Below, piece by piece: positions 1-5,883 of a stretch of DNA of 5,883 bases (within the stretch, counting starts at the first letter, position 1; the number at the start of each line of letters is the position of its first letter). The notes beneath the pieces were generated by a model. That model made no database searches and was not told the origin of the DNA. It saw nothing but the letters and a program-made list of their open reading frames with translations. The translations under genes were made by a program, and so were the position numbers. The stretch is from the NCBI GenBank assembly GCA_023428365.1, contig JAEYYQ010000488.1, forward strand, positions 1-5,883. The letters run 5' to 3'. This stretch comes from Pseudomonadota bacterium (GTDB taxonomy: Bacteria; Pseudomonadota; Alphaproteobacteria; Rhizobiales; Hyphomicrobiaceae).

Positions 1-1062
1 GTGGTGATGGGCAGTTGCACGGCCGGCGGCGCTTACGTTCCCGCCATGTCCGACGAGAGCATCATCGTCCGCCGTCAGGGCACCATCTTTCTGGGTGGCC
101 CGCCTCTGGTGAAAGCCGCGACGGGGGAAACGGTCAGTGCGGAGGATCTGGGCGGTGCCGAAGTTCACACGCGCTTGTCGGGCGTTGCCGATCACTACGC
201 GCACGACGATGCGCACGCGCTGGAAATCGCTCGCAGCATCGTCGCCAATCTGAACACTACTCGAACCAGCGATGTCGTCGTCGCGGCATCGAAGCCGCCT
301 GCCTATCCTATCGAAGACATCAATGGCTGCGTTCCCGCCTCGCTGATGACCCAGTACGACGCACGCGAAGTGATCGCACGCCTCGTCGACGGATCGGAGC
401 TGGATGAGTTCAAAGCGCTTTACGGGACAACGCTCGTCACAGGCTTCGCGAGGATCGAAGGGCTTCCCGTCGCTATCCTTGCCAACAATGGCATCCTGTA
501 TTCGGAGACGGCACAGAAAGCGGCGCATTTCATCGAACTGGCCTGCCAGCGGCGCATTCCCCTGCTGTTTCTACAAAACATCACCGGCTTCATGGTCGGC
601 CGTGAAGCCGAGGCTGGCGGCATCGCGCGTCACGGCGCCAAGATGGTCACCGCCGTTGCGAGCGCAAATGTGCCGAAAATCACCGTCGTGATTGGCGGTA
701 GTTACGGCGCTGGAAACTATGCGATGTGCGGACGCGCCTATGGACCGCGCTTTCTATTCATGTGGCCGAATGCACGCATCTCGGTGATGGGTGGCCCGCA
801 GGCAGCCTCAGTACTGGCGACCGTCCGCCGGGAGAATATCGAAGCGGAAGGGAAATCCTGGAGCGCTGAAGACGAAACAGCGTTCAAAGCTCCAATCCAA
901 GAGCAATATGAGCGCGAAGGTCACCCCTATTACGCAACCGCGCGGCTTTGGGACGACGGCATCATCGCACCTCATGAGACACGCCGTGTCCTCGCATTGA
1001 GCTTGTCCGCATGTCTGAATGCGCCGATTCCGCCAACGCGCTTTGGTGTTTTCCGGATGTGA
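1..1062 (+). CDS. mccB: Acyl-CoA carboxylase carboxyltransferase (beta) subunit, probably methylcrotonyl-CoA carboxylase; 5'-partial
   Basis: The protein would transfer the carboxyl group from carboxybiotin to 3-methylcrotonyl-CoA, a cytosolic step of leucine catabolism, working with a biotin-carrying alpha subunit. The 353 visible residues hold the end of the N-terminal crotonase-like half ([16 protein letters not shown] at 4-19) and the whole C-terminal half: [10 protein letters not shown] at 191-200, [16 protein letters not shown] at 232-247, [11 protein letters not shown] at 255-265. The C-terminus ends FGVFRM, as in MCC beta subunits. Family members are about 535 residues, so roughly 180 N-terminal residues lie outside the window; the GTG at base 1 is an internal valine, not a start. 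The close relative geranyl-CoA carboxylase beta (AtuC) cannot be fully excluded from this part alone, but the C-terminal motifs read as MCC. No alpha-subunit gene follows, so this is the last gene of its operon. The reading frame is intact to the TGA. Confidence 0.9.
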   Translation: MVMGSCTAGGAYVPAMSDESIIVRRQGTIFLGGPPLVKAATGETVSAEDLGGAEVHTRLSGVADHYAHDDAHALEIARSIVANLNTTRTSDVVVAASKPPAYPIEDINGCVPASLMTQYDAREVIARLVDGSELDEFKALYGTTLVTGFARIEGLPVAILANNGILYSETAQKAAHFIELACQRRIPLLFLQNITGFMVGREAEAGGIARHGAKMVTAVASANVPKITVVIGGSYGAGNYAMCGRAYGPRFLFMWPNARISVMGGPQAASVLATVRRENIEAEGKSWSAEDETAFKAPIQEQYEREGHPYYATARLWDDGIIAPHETRRVLALSLSACLNAPIPPTRFGVFRM

Positions 1063-1277
1063 GCACGACGTGCCTCAACTTTATCTACGTGCACGCCAGA
1101 TCAGCATACTGAGGATAATTCGCCACATGTCACAAACTTGATACGTCCCCCTCGCGACACGCGTGCAAGAATCTCCCACACTTCGACTTGGCGGCCCAGA
1201 CAGGCCGCTCGGCGGCTCGGTCGTCGGCCGCTGAAAAGCAGACTGGTTCAGGGAGGGAATTCGTCGAACTCACATTC
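1063..1277. other. Intergenic region with GC-rich inverted repeats
   Basis: This gap separates the carboxylase gene from the small exported-protein gene. No convincing promoter or strong terminator was found. Two small GC-rich inverted repeats lie in tandem: GCGGCC (1191-1196) with GGCCGC (1203-1208), and GCGGC (1212-1216) with GCCGC (1227-1231). The first arm could also pair with the second copy of GGCCGC at 1226-1231. They are not followed by a T-run, so they do not look like intrinsic terminators. The open frame extends back to 1188 through this region, but I judge that part untranslated because of the ribosome binding site and signal peptide at 1290. Confidence 0.4.
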
Positions 1278-1282
1278 GAGGA
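1278..1282 (+). promoter_or_regulatory. Ribosome binding site deciding the 1290 start
   Basis: GAGGA lies 7 bases upstream of the ATG at 1290. The alternative upstream ATG at 1188 in the same frame has no comparable purine-rich site and would bury the signal peptide behind 34 extra polar residues. Confidence 0.65.
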
Positions 1283-1289
1283 TTCCACC

Positions 1290-1574
1290 ATGTCGATCAG
1301 ATGGCTGTCATTATCTCTCATACTTGCCGCGATGCCGGCATCCGCGCACGATTGGTATCCATGGGATTGCTGCTCCGGCTTTGATTGTGCGCCTGTAGAC
1401 CGCGCGGAACTGTTGCCTGGTTCCGAATTGCTGGTCACGTCAAAACACGGGACAGCGCTCGTTCCTGCAACCTTCCCCAAACGCGACTCTCAGGACAATC
1501 GGATGCACATCTGCATGCGCCAGGGAGAGAGCGGCATGAGGCCCATTTGCATCTTCCTACCGCCATCGACCTGA
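1290..1574 (+). CDS. Small exported Cys-rich protein of unknown function (DCCSGxDC motif)
   Basis: A 94-residue protein with a clear Sec-type signal peptide: a short N-terminus with Arg4, a hydrophobic core at about 5-15, and a likely cleavage after PASA (residue 19). The predicted mature protein of about 75 residues begins HDWYPWDCCSGFDCAPV and carries five cysteines (27, 28, 33, 75, 87). Its end follows the pattern R-M-H-I-C ... R-P-I-C-I-F-L-P-P. I recognise this arrangement (HxWY, a CC-x4-C cluster, a C-terminal H-x-C ... C-x-x-x-P-P block) from small hypothetical exported proteins common in Hyphomicrobiales; no function is known to me. Disulfide bonding in the periplasm is inferred from the cysteines, and the odd number leaves one free or available for a dimer or ligand. 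The gene stands alone, convergent with the AraC-family gene 40 bp away. The ATG at 1290 is chosen for its GAGGA site and the signal peptide. Confidence 0.82.
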   Translation: MSIRWLSLSLILAAMPASAHDWYPWDCCSGFDCAPVDRAELLPGSELLVTSKHGTALVPATFPKRDSQDNRMHICMRQGESGMRPICIFLPPST

Positions 1575-1614
1575 TTCAGACGCCAAAACCGCGTTAAGCG
1601 ATGCGCTTCCGGGA

Positions 1615-2673
1615 TCAACCCCTTTGGATGTTGGTCGCCAGCATCGCGCGCCGGCTTTCATCGCGCATCGCACGCGGCGGGCATCCGAACCAGCTGCGCG
1701 CGGCACGCGTGAACGCGCTCTGCTCGGAGAAGCCCAGCAAAAAAGCGATCTCGGTCAACGAGAGATCGGTGTCGCGCAAATAGCGGACCGCCAGAGCGCG
1801 TCGCGTTTCGCTCAGTACCCGCTCGAATGTCGTGCCCTGCTGACCAAGCCGGTTTTGCAGAGCACGAGGTGAGATGCGCAGCCGCCGCGCAATATGTTCC
1901 AGCAATGGTGGCTCGGAGTTCAGCGACTCGGCAATGGCCCGCGTCGTCCGCATCACGAGATCGGGACGTGAAGTCAATTCTCTGAGTTTTGCTTCCCCCG
2001 CATCCCTCAAGATACTGAAAAGCCGGGGGTCCGCATCTTCAAGGCGGCGAACAAGGGTGCGGCTATCGAATGTAACGCGATATCGGCGGGCATTGAACAC
2101 TGTTCGTGGGCCAAGGATGCGATTCACAGCCGACGTGCATGGAGGCCCACGATGTTCAATTTCCACCGATTGGGGGTACCAGTCTCCTCCGCTCATTTGT
2201 CTCAAGCGCGAGACAAGTGTCGTCATCATGAAGCTGACGAGCTGTGTATGCGGTGCCGTGAGATGTTCCGGCAATCGCCAGCTCAATGCGAGCGAATCGA
2301 CCTCTTCGCTCAGCTCAACGGTGATGGGGTGCAGTAACAGGCTGGCGAACGACTGAACAACCTGAAGAGCCTCGCGAACCGTGGTGGCGTGCAGAACAAG
2401 GTAACCGAGCACTCCCGCACCGCCTCGCGGATAAACCTCCGCAAAAGCTATCCCCAAACACGGATCGCCCGCTCGTTCTGCTGCAACTTCCATGAGGCGA
2501 GCCACGGACTCGAACGGCAGTCTGAGCTCGGGATTATCGACGTCATGGTCGTGCAATCCCACCTCGGCCAACACGTCGTCGTAGTCGACCCCGCGCGACC
2601 GCAACAGCTCCCGGAACCCCGTGAGCACACTCCCCAGAATCGTGACTTCATTAGCCGCCGCCATGGGACACAT
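1615..2673 (-). CDS. AraC-family transcriptional regulator
   Basis: A 352-residue cytosolic DNA-binding regulator. Residues about 10-200 fit the 'arabinose-binding-like' N-terminal sensor domain seen in OruR/ArgR-type AraC proteins (pattern RLPFESVARLMEVAAE at 51-66, and GVLGYLVLHATTVREAL at 87-103). The C-terminal AraC DNA-binding domain has two helix-turn-helix units: one near 256-277 (LLEHIARRLRISPRALQNRL) and a second near 305-330 (LSLTEIAFLLGFSEQSAFTRA, then the typical W-F-G-x-x-P-x-x-x-R ending). Length is usual for this subfamily. The start is uncertain: ATG at 2673 or a second ATG at 2664 (codon 4). Neither has a good Shine-Dalgarno sequence, and an in-frame stop lies 6 codons upstream. 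It is divergent from the MarR-family gene and convergent with the small exported-protein gene. The effector is unknown; regulators of this subfamily often control amino-acid or fatty-acid catabolism, and a link to the carboxylase operon is only a guess. Confidence 0.9.
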   Translation of the reverse strand: MCPMAAANEVTILGSVLTGFRELLRSRGVDYDDVLAEVGLHDHDVDNPELRLPFESVARLMEVAAERAGDPCLGIAFAEVYPRGGAGVLGYLVLHATTVREALQVVQSFASLLLHPITVELSEEVDSLALSWRLPEHLTAPHTQLVSFMMTTLVSRLRQMSGGDWYPQSVEIEHRGPPCTSAVNRILGPRTVFNARRYRVTFDSRTLVRRLEDADPRLFSILRDAGEAKLRELTSRPDLVMRTTRAIAESLNSEPPLLEHIARRLRISPRALQNRLGQQGTTFERVLSETRRALAVRYLRDTDLSLTEIAFLLGFSEQSAFTRAARSWFGCPPRAMRDESRRAMLATNIQRG

Positions 2674-2855
2674 ATTGTTCAGGCAACTTCAGAAACCAAT
2701 GGCACTAATCGCCGCTATCGAGTGTGGAAAACGTTAACATGAGAGAGTCCTGGGTCAAGTCGCGACCAACAGAACGCCTTAATTACAGACAAAACTCAGC
2801 AGCGTGACGGTCTCGGTAAGGACGAAGGCCTGTTGCGCTGTTTTCGCAGACCTTC
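2674..2855. other. Divergent intergenic region between the two regulator genes
   Basis: This stretch must carry the promoters of both the AraC-family gene (minus) and the MarR-family gene (plus). It is visibly more AT-rich than the genes around it, for example near 2725-2740 and 2778-2796. I see no clear sigma-70 promoter on the plus strand and no long inverted repeat that would mark a MarR operator. The overlapping short palindromes AACGTT and GTTAAC near 2730-2739 are too short to assign. Confidence 0.5.
2731..2758 (-). promoter_or_regulatory. Candidate promoter for the AraC-family gene
   Basis: Read on the minus strand, TTGACC (2758-2753) matches five of six bases of the sigma-70 -35 consensus and is followed after 16 bases by TAACGT (2736-2731), which matches only three of six -10 bases. 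Transcription would begin about 50 bases before the ATG. The -10 is weak, so this is a candidate only. Confidence 0.3.
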
Positions 2856-2860
2856 TGGAG
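2856..2860 (+). promoter_or_regulatory. Ribosome binding site deciding the 2867 start
   Basis: TGGAG lies 6 bases before the ATG at 2867. An open frame extends upstream to an ATG at 2804, but that start lacks a purine-rich site and would add 21 residues unlike the usual MarR N-terminus. Confidence 0.6.
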
Positions 2861-2866
2861 CTAATA

Positions 2867-3361
2867 ATGAAATCTTCTTCGCGCGACCACGCCCTGATGA
2901 ATTCGGCCCTTCACCTTCTCCATCGTGCAGGGCAGCGCGCCGACGAACTGTTTTCCGCGACGATGGGCGAGAATGACCTCACACCACGTCAGTTTGCCGT
3001 CCTGAAGTCCGTCGCCAAGTCTGAGGATCTCAGTCAGACGGCACTCGTTCAGGAGACCGGCATCGACCGTTCAACACTGGCCGACATCGTACGCCGCCTC
3101 ATCAAGAAGGGACTGCTTCAGCGCAAGCGGACCTCGCACGACGCGCGCATGTATGCAGTTCGCCTGACCGCCGGCGGCCGCGAGTTGCTGCGCGCGGCTG
3201 AGCCCGCCGTGAAAAACACCGAAGAGCAGTTGCTTGCGGTTCTGCCGGTTCGCCAGCGCTCGGCGATGATCGACGCGCTCAGCACGATCGTGACGGCGCT
3301 CGAGCCGGCCAACATGACGGAGCTGGAAGAGGTTCCGCCGCCGCGCAAATCCCGGCGCTAA
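2867..3361 (+). CDS. MarR-family transcriptional regulator
   Basis: A 164-residue winged-helix regulator, of usual MarR length. Residues about 10-30 form the N-terminal dimerisation helix. LTPRQFAVL (38-46) begins the DNA-binding domain, the segment from about 54 to 87 contains the helix-turn-helix with the recognition helix around IDRSTLADIVRRLIKKGLL, and HDARMYAVRLT (91-101) is the wing with the D-x-R signature. The C-terminal helices (about 102-146) complete the dimer interface. The short tail ends PPPRKSRR and is basic. MarR proteins usually act as dimeric repressors that release DNA on binding a small aromatic ligand or on oxidation. There is no cysteine in the protein from the 2867 start, which argues against thiol-based redox sensing. 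The target is unknown; autorepression within the divergent region is plausible. It is followed by a strong terminator, so it appears to be monocistronic. Confidence 0.93.
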   Translation: MKSSSRDHALMNSALHLLHRAGQRADELFSATMGENDLTPRQFAVLKSVAKSEDLSQTALVQETGIDRSTLADIVRRLIKKGLLQRKRTSHDARMYAVRLTAGGRELLRAAEPAVKNTEEQLLAVLPVRQRSAMIDALSTIVTALEPANMTELEEVPPPRKSRR

Positions 3362-3395
3362 ACGACCGATCGCAACCGCGACACTCTGATCAAGG

Positions 3396-3432
3396 AAGCG
3401 GCCTCTGCAGACAATGCAGAGGCCGCTTTGTT
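3396..3432 (+). terminator. Intrinsic terminator between convergent genes
   Basis: A perfect 14-bp inverted repeat (left arm 3396-3409, right arm 3415-3428) with a 5-base loop GACAA. The right arm runs into TTTGTT on the plus strand, giving a good terminator for the MarR-family gene 34 bp upstream. Read from the other strand, the stem starts only a few bases beyond the stop of the convergent membrane protein gene and is followed by CTTCCTTGAT, a poorer T-run, so it may also serve that gene less efficiently. Confidence 0.85.
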
Positions 3433-3433
3433 A

Positions 3434-5848
3434 TCAGCGGCGCATCTTGGAAAGGAACGGCCCAAGCACATCCGAGTAATCGTCGGTCCACGCACGCAGC
3501 GATGTTTGCTCGAATTCGACGGCCTCCGGTCGATTTCGGAAGCCATCGATCACCGTCGCGTCCTTAGAGAAGATCGCAACCGTCGAGGTCGTGCTCGCGT
3601 AGCTGCCATCGGCCTCATCGTCGGACAGGATCAGGCCGGAGAACTCGGGCACCAGCGGCAAGGTTGCCGCCAGTACGGAATCGAGATCGAGGTAGCGATT
3701 CGAAATGTGAAGCAACACGATGCCATCGGGCTTCAGCTTCGACGCATATAGCTTCAACGCCTCCGCCGTCATCAGATGCACCGGCACGGCATCAGAGGTG
3801 AATGCGTCTACGATAATCAGGTCAAAACTCTCCGACTCTTCGCGGCCGATGGTCAGCCGCGCGTCGCCCAACACGATGTCCGGCTCTGTCTGGCAGTGAT
3901 AGAGAAAGCTGAAACTTTCGGGGCTACGCGCGATCTTCACGACCAGCGGATCGATCTCGAAAAAGCGCCAGCGTTCCCCTTCGGCGGCATAACAGGCCAG
4001 CGAACCGGCGCCTAAGCCAATCACGCCGTAACGACCGTGTCGTCCCTGAGCGGACAACCTTTCCCGAACCTGGGCAACCGTTATCGCCATCGGACTTTTG
4101 GGGTGGTAGTAGGTCCCGGGTGTCGGATCGTCGAGGACAGCGCCTTCGTCGTCCCGGACCCTCTGCGCACCGTGCAGCGTCGTGCCGTGCGTGAGAATGT
4201 TGTAATCGCCATCGTACGACTTCATGACACGATAGACGCCGAAATAACTGCGCATCGCATCACCACGCTTCACGGTCGAGGGAAGCGTCACAACTGCCAG
4301 AAACATCAGCAGCGCGAGAACGAGCTGTCGCTGCGGTTGCAGCATGAAAGCTATGACTAAAATCGCGAAGGCGAGTGAGATCAGAGCGGCATTGCCCCAA
4401 TCGACCACGATCGTGCGTGGCCCGGACAGCAGCCAGTCAATGGTCCCGTCGGACGTTCTGCCAATTAGCCAATCGCCAAGCCACGGAGTCCAGTAGATCG
4501 CCAGCACGCCTGCGGCAGAAATCAGCCAAAGCCGCAGCAGTTCCTGGAGCCCCTCGGAGTCCAGACGTACCCAGGATGCGGGAACAGGAATCCGCAAAGT
4601 CCTGAGGACGCTCGTCACTGCCTGACCCAGCAACTGGAATACGCGCGCGGCACCCGGACGGCACGCCATCGTCAGCGCGACCAGCAACGGATACTCGAAC
4701 ACCTCCGAGAACAACTGCGGCGCAATCAACGCGGCGAACAGACCACCGAGCACACCACCTAACGAGAGCCACAGATAGAATTCCGTGAGGAAACGCGGTG
4801 CCGGGCGCAGATCATACAGATAGCGGTGCGCGATCAGTGCCGATGTAAAGAACACGGCAACACCTGTCGCACTCGAAATCACCCACCCGTCATGCTTGGT
4901 CTGGGAGAGTTGCAGCAAAGCGACCAGAACCGTCGCGAGATGCACGATCAGCAGGACGCGCGTCGGGATGAGCGCACGCTCGCGGAACACGATGACGAAT
5001 GTCAGCAGGTAAAGCGCCAGTGGCACAACCCACAGCAGCGGTGCGGACGCGACATCGGTCGTGACGTGCGTGGTGAACGCCGTCAACAAGGCAGACGGCA
5101 CCATCGCCAGACCGACCCAACCGAACCGGCGCGCCCAGGAGGGCCTTTCGTCCGCCGAGCCTTCCGCCTGCACCGCCGTTGGCGCGGATCCATGCGAGCG
5201 GCGGTAAAGCGCCCAGGAGCATATGGCGATCGCGCCCATCAGCACGACGAAGCCGCCGCTCCAGACTTGCGCCAGCGCCCGCGCACCCAATGCCGGCTCC
5301 AGCACGAACGGATACCCAAGCAGTGCGATCAGGCTGCCGAGATTGCTGGCCGCATAGAGGAAGTACGGATCTCGCCCATCCGGATGCCCGGTCGCAGCAA
5401 ACCACGCCTGCAGCATCGGCGCATTGGCCGACACCGCGAGAAATGGCAAGCCCACAGCGATGGAAAACAACGCGAGCTGCCAGAAATAGGGATCTCCGGT
5501 TGGCGGCGGCTCCGTCCAATTCGCTGGCAGCCCGATCGGCAAAGCGAGCAGCGCCAGCCCGCAAACCGCAAGATGGCAGATGCCGACGAACCGCGCCGGC
5601 ACGTACTGGTTGACGAGATGCGCGTAGCAGTAACCGGCCAGCAATGCGCCCTGAAAGAAGCACATCGCCACTGCCCATACCGACGGCGAGCCACCGAGAT
5701 CCGGCAGCACCATCTTGGCGAATAGGGGCTGAATCGAGAAGAGCAGTAGCGCCGAGAGAAACGTCGTGGCCGTGAATACGGCGACAAGACCGAATCCGGC
5801 TGGCCGAACCCCACTCGGGGCGGCCGGTCGAAAACCATCGCCGTCCAT
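3434..5848 (-). CDS. Fused membrane protein with C-terminal spermidine-synthase-like domain
   Basis: An 804-residue inner-membrane protein. The first ~525 residues contain about 13-14 hydrophobic segments, beginning with FGLVAVFTATTFLSALLLFS near 19-38, and resemble the region annotated as MFS-like in 'fused MFS/spermidine synthase' proteins. The C-terminal ~270 residues are a Rossmann-type aminopropyltransferase/methyltransferase-like domain: HGTTLHGAQ (554-562), TYYHPKSP (579-586), the nucleotide loop GLGAGSL (611-617), EIDP (631-634), GDARL (661-665) and VDAFTSDAVPVHL (680-692). True spermidine synthases transfer an aminopropyl group from decarboxylated S-adenosylmethionine to putrescine. 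Here the usual GGGDG loop reads GLGAG, so the reaction and substrate are uncertain. A GTG at 5854 would add two residues, but AGGAG is spaced for the ATG at 5848. No polyamine gene is adjacent. Frame and length are intact. Confidence 0.88.
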   Translation of the reverse strand: MDGDGFRPAAPSGVRPAGFGLVAVFTATTFLSALLLFSIQPLFAKMVLPDLGGSPSVWAVAMCFFQGALLAGYCYAHLVNQYVPARFVGICHLAVCGLALLALPIGLPANWTEPPPTGDPYFWQLALFSIAVGLPFLAVSANAPMLQAWFAATGHPDGRDPYFLYAASNLGSLIALLGYPFVLEPALGARALAQVWSGGFVVLMGAIAICSWALYRRSHGSAPTAVQAEGSADERPSWARRFGWVGLAMVPSALLTAFTTHVTTDVASAPLLWVVPLALYLLTFVIVFRERALIPTRVLLIVHLATVLVALLQLSQTKHDGWVISSATGVAVFFTSALIAHRYLYDLRPAPRFLTEFYLWLSLGGVLGGLFAALIAPQLFSEVFEYPLLVALTMACRPGAARVFQLLGQAVTSVLRTLRIPVPASWVRLDSEGLQELLRLWLISAAGVLAIYWTPWLGDWLIGRTSDGTIDWLLSGPRTIVVDWGNAALISLAFAILVIAFMLQPQRQLVLALLMFLAVVTLPSTVKRGDAMRSYFGVYRVMKSYDGDYNILTHGTTLHGAQRVRDDEGAVLDDPTPGTYYHPKSPMAITVAQVRERLSAQGRHGRYGVIGLGAGSLACYAAEGERWRFFEIDPLVVKIARSPESFSFLYHCQTEPDIVLGDARLTIGREESESFDLIIVDAFTSDAVPVHLMTAEALKLYASKLKPDGIVLLHISNRYLDLDSVLAATLPLVPEFSGLILSDDEADGSYASTTSTVAIFSKDATVIDGFRNRPEAVEFEQTSLRAWTDDYSDVLGPFLSKMRR

Positions 5849-5853
5849 CGTCA

Positions 5854-5858
5854 CTCCT
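5854..5858 (-). promoter_or_regulatory. Ribosome binding site deciding the 5848 start
   Basis: On the minus strand AGGAG lies 5 bases before the ATG at 5848-5846. A GTG in the same frame at 5854 overlaps this site and so is an unlikely initiator. Confidence 0.75.
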
Positions 5859-5883
5859 GTAACAGTCCGCCGTGAGAGGCCGC

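Noticed and set aside
1061..1083. Possible hairpin terminator after the carboxylase gene (GCAC/GTGC with a 3-base loop, then CAACTTT)
   Set aside because: The stem is only 4 bp, or 6 bp with a bulge, and the T-run is short and interrupted.
1114..1119. GATAAT as a -10 element for the small exported-protein gene
   Set aside because: No -35-like sequence lies at 16-18 bases upstream; a single hexamer match is not enough.
1130..1480. A 116-codon minus-strand open frame across the small exported-protein gene
   Set aside because: No domain and no signal peptide; it is antisense to a gene with a good ribosome binding site, signal peptide and family-like motif.
1596..1608. Small hairpin AAGCG-ATG-CGCTT between the small gene and the AraC-family gene
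   Set aside because: A 5-bp stem without a T-run on either strand is too weak to call a terminator.
2834..2848. TGCG...CGCA inverted repeat upstream of the MarR-family gene as an operator
   Set aside because: Arms of only 4 bases separated by 7 are too short to distinguish from chance.
4826..5725. A 299-codon plus-strand open frame opposite the large membrane protein gene
   Set aside because: Its product is rich in Arg, Gln and His with no recognisable domain, typical of the antisense frame of a GC-rich gene; the minus-strand product has clear membrane segments and motifs.
1..5883. A novel defence, mobile or multi-gene system
   Set aside because: All long open frames with domain support belong to known families in ordinary chromosomal arrangement; no integrase, transposase, terminal repeats, tRNA junction or repeat array is visible.

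Overview
The window looks like an ordinary chromosomal stretch of a high-GC alphaproteobacterium. A Bradyrhizobium/Rhodopseudomonas/Afipia-type member of Hyphomicrobiales is my best guess. This is inferred from the GC-rich codon use, the Shine-Dalgarno spacing, and the combination of a methylcrotonyl-CoA carboxylase beta subunit, a small exported protein with a 'DCCSGxDC' motif, and a fused membrane/spermidine-synthase-like protein. No marker gene is present that would fix the genus.

Layout, left to right. (1) Positions 1-1062, plus strand: the C-terminal two thirds of a biotin-dependent acyl-CoA carboxylase carboxyltransferase (beta) subunit, most likely methylcrotonyl-CoA carboxylase of leucine breakdown; its beginning lies left of the window. 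(2) After a 227-bp gap, a 94-residue exported Cys-rich protein of unknown function (1290-1574, plus). (3) Convergent to it, an AraC-family regulator (1615-2673, minus). (4) A 193-bp divergent intergenic region, then a MarR-family regulator (2867-3361, plus). (5) A strong hairpin terminator in a 72-bp gap, then a large convergent gene (3434-5848, minus) for a polytopic membrane protein fused to a C-terminal spermidine-synthase-like domain.

The genes do not form one pathway. The carboxylase subunit is the tail of an upstream catabolic operon. The two regulators are transcribed divergently from a shared intergenic region, and either could control itself, the other or the flanking genes, but nothing in the sequence settles the target. 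The fused membrane protein has its own ribosome binding site at the right edge of the window and appears to start a separate transcript.

I found no tRNA, rRNA, CRISPR array, insertion sequence, integrase or other sign of mobile DNA, and no convincing new multi-gene system. The points most worth following are the uncharacterised exported Cys-rich protein and the unresolved chemistry of the spermidine-synthase-like fusion. Two gene starts are placed downstream of the longest open frame on the basis of ribosome binding sites (1290 and 5848), and a third (2867) likewise.
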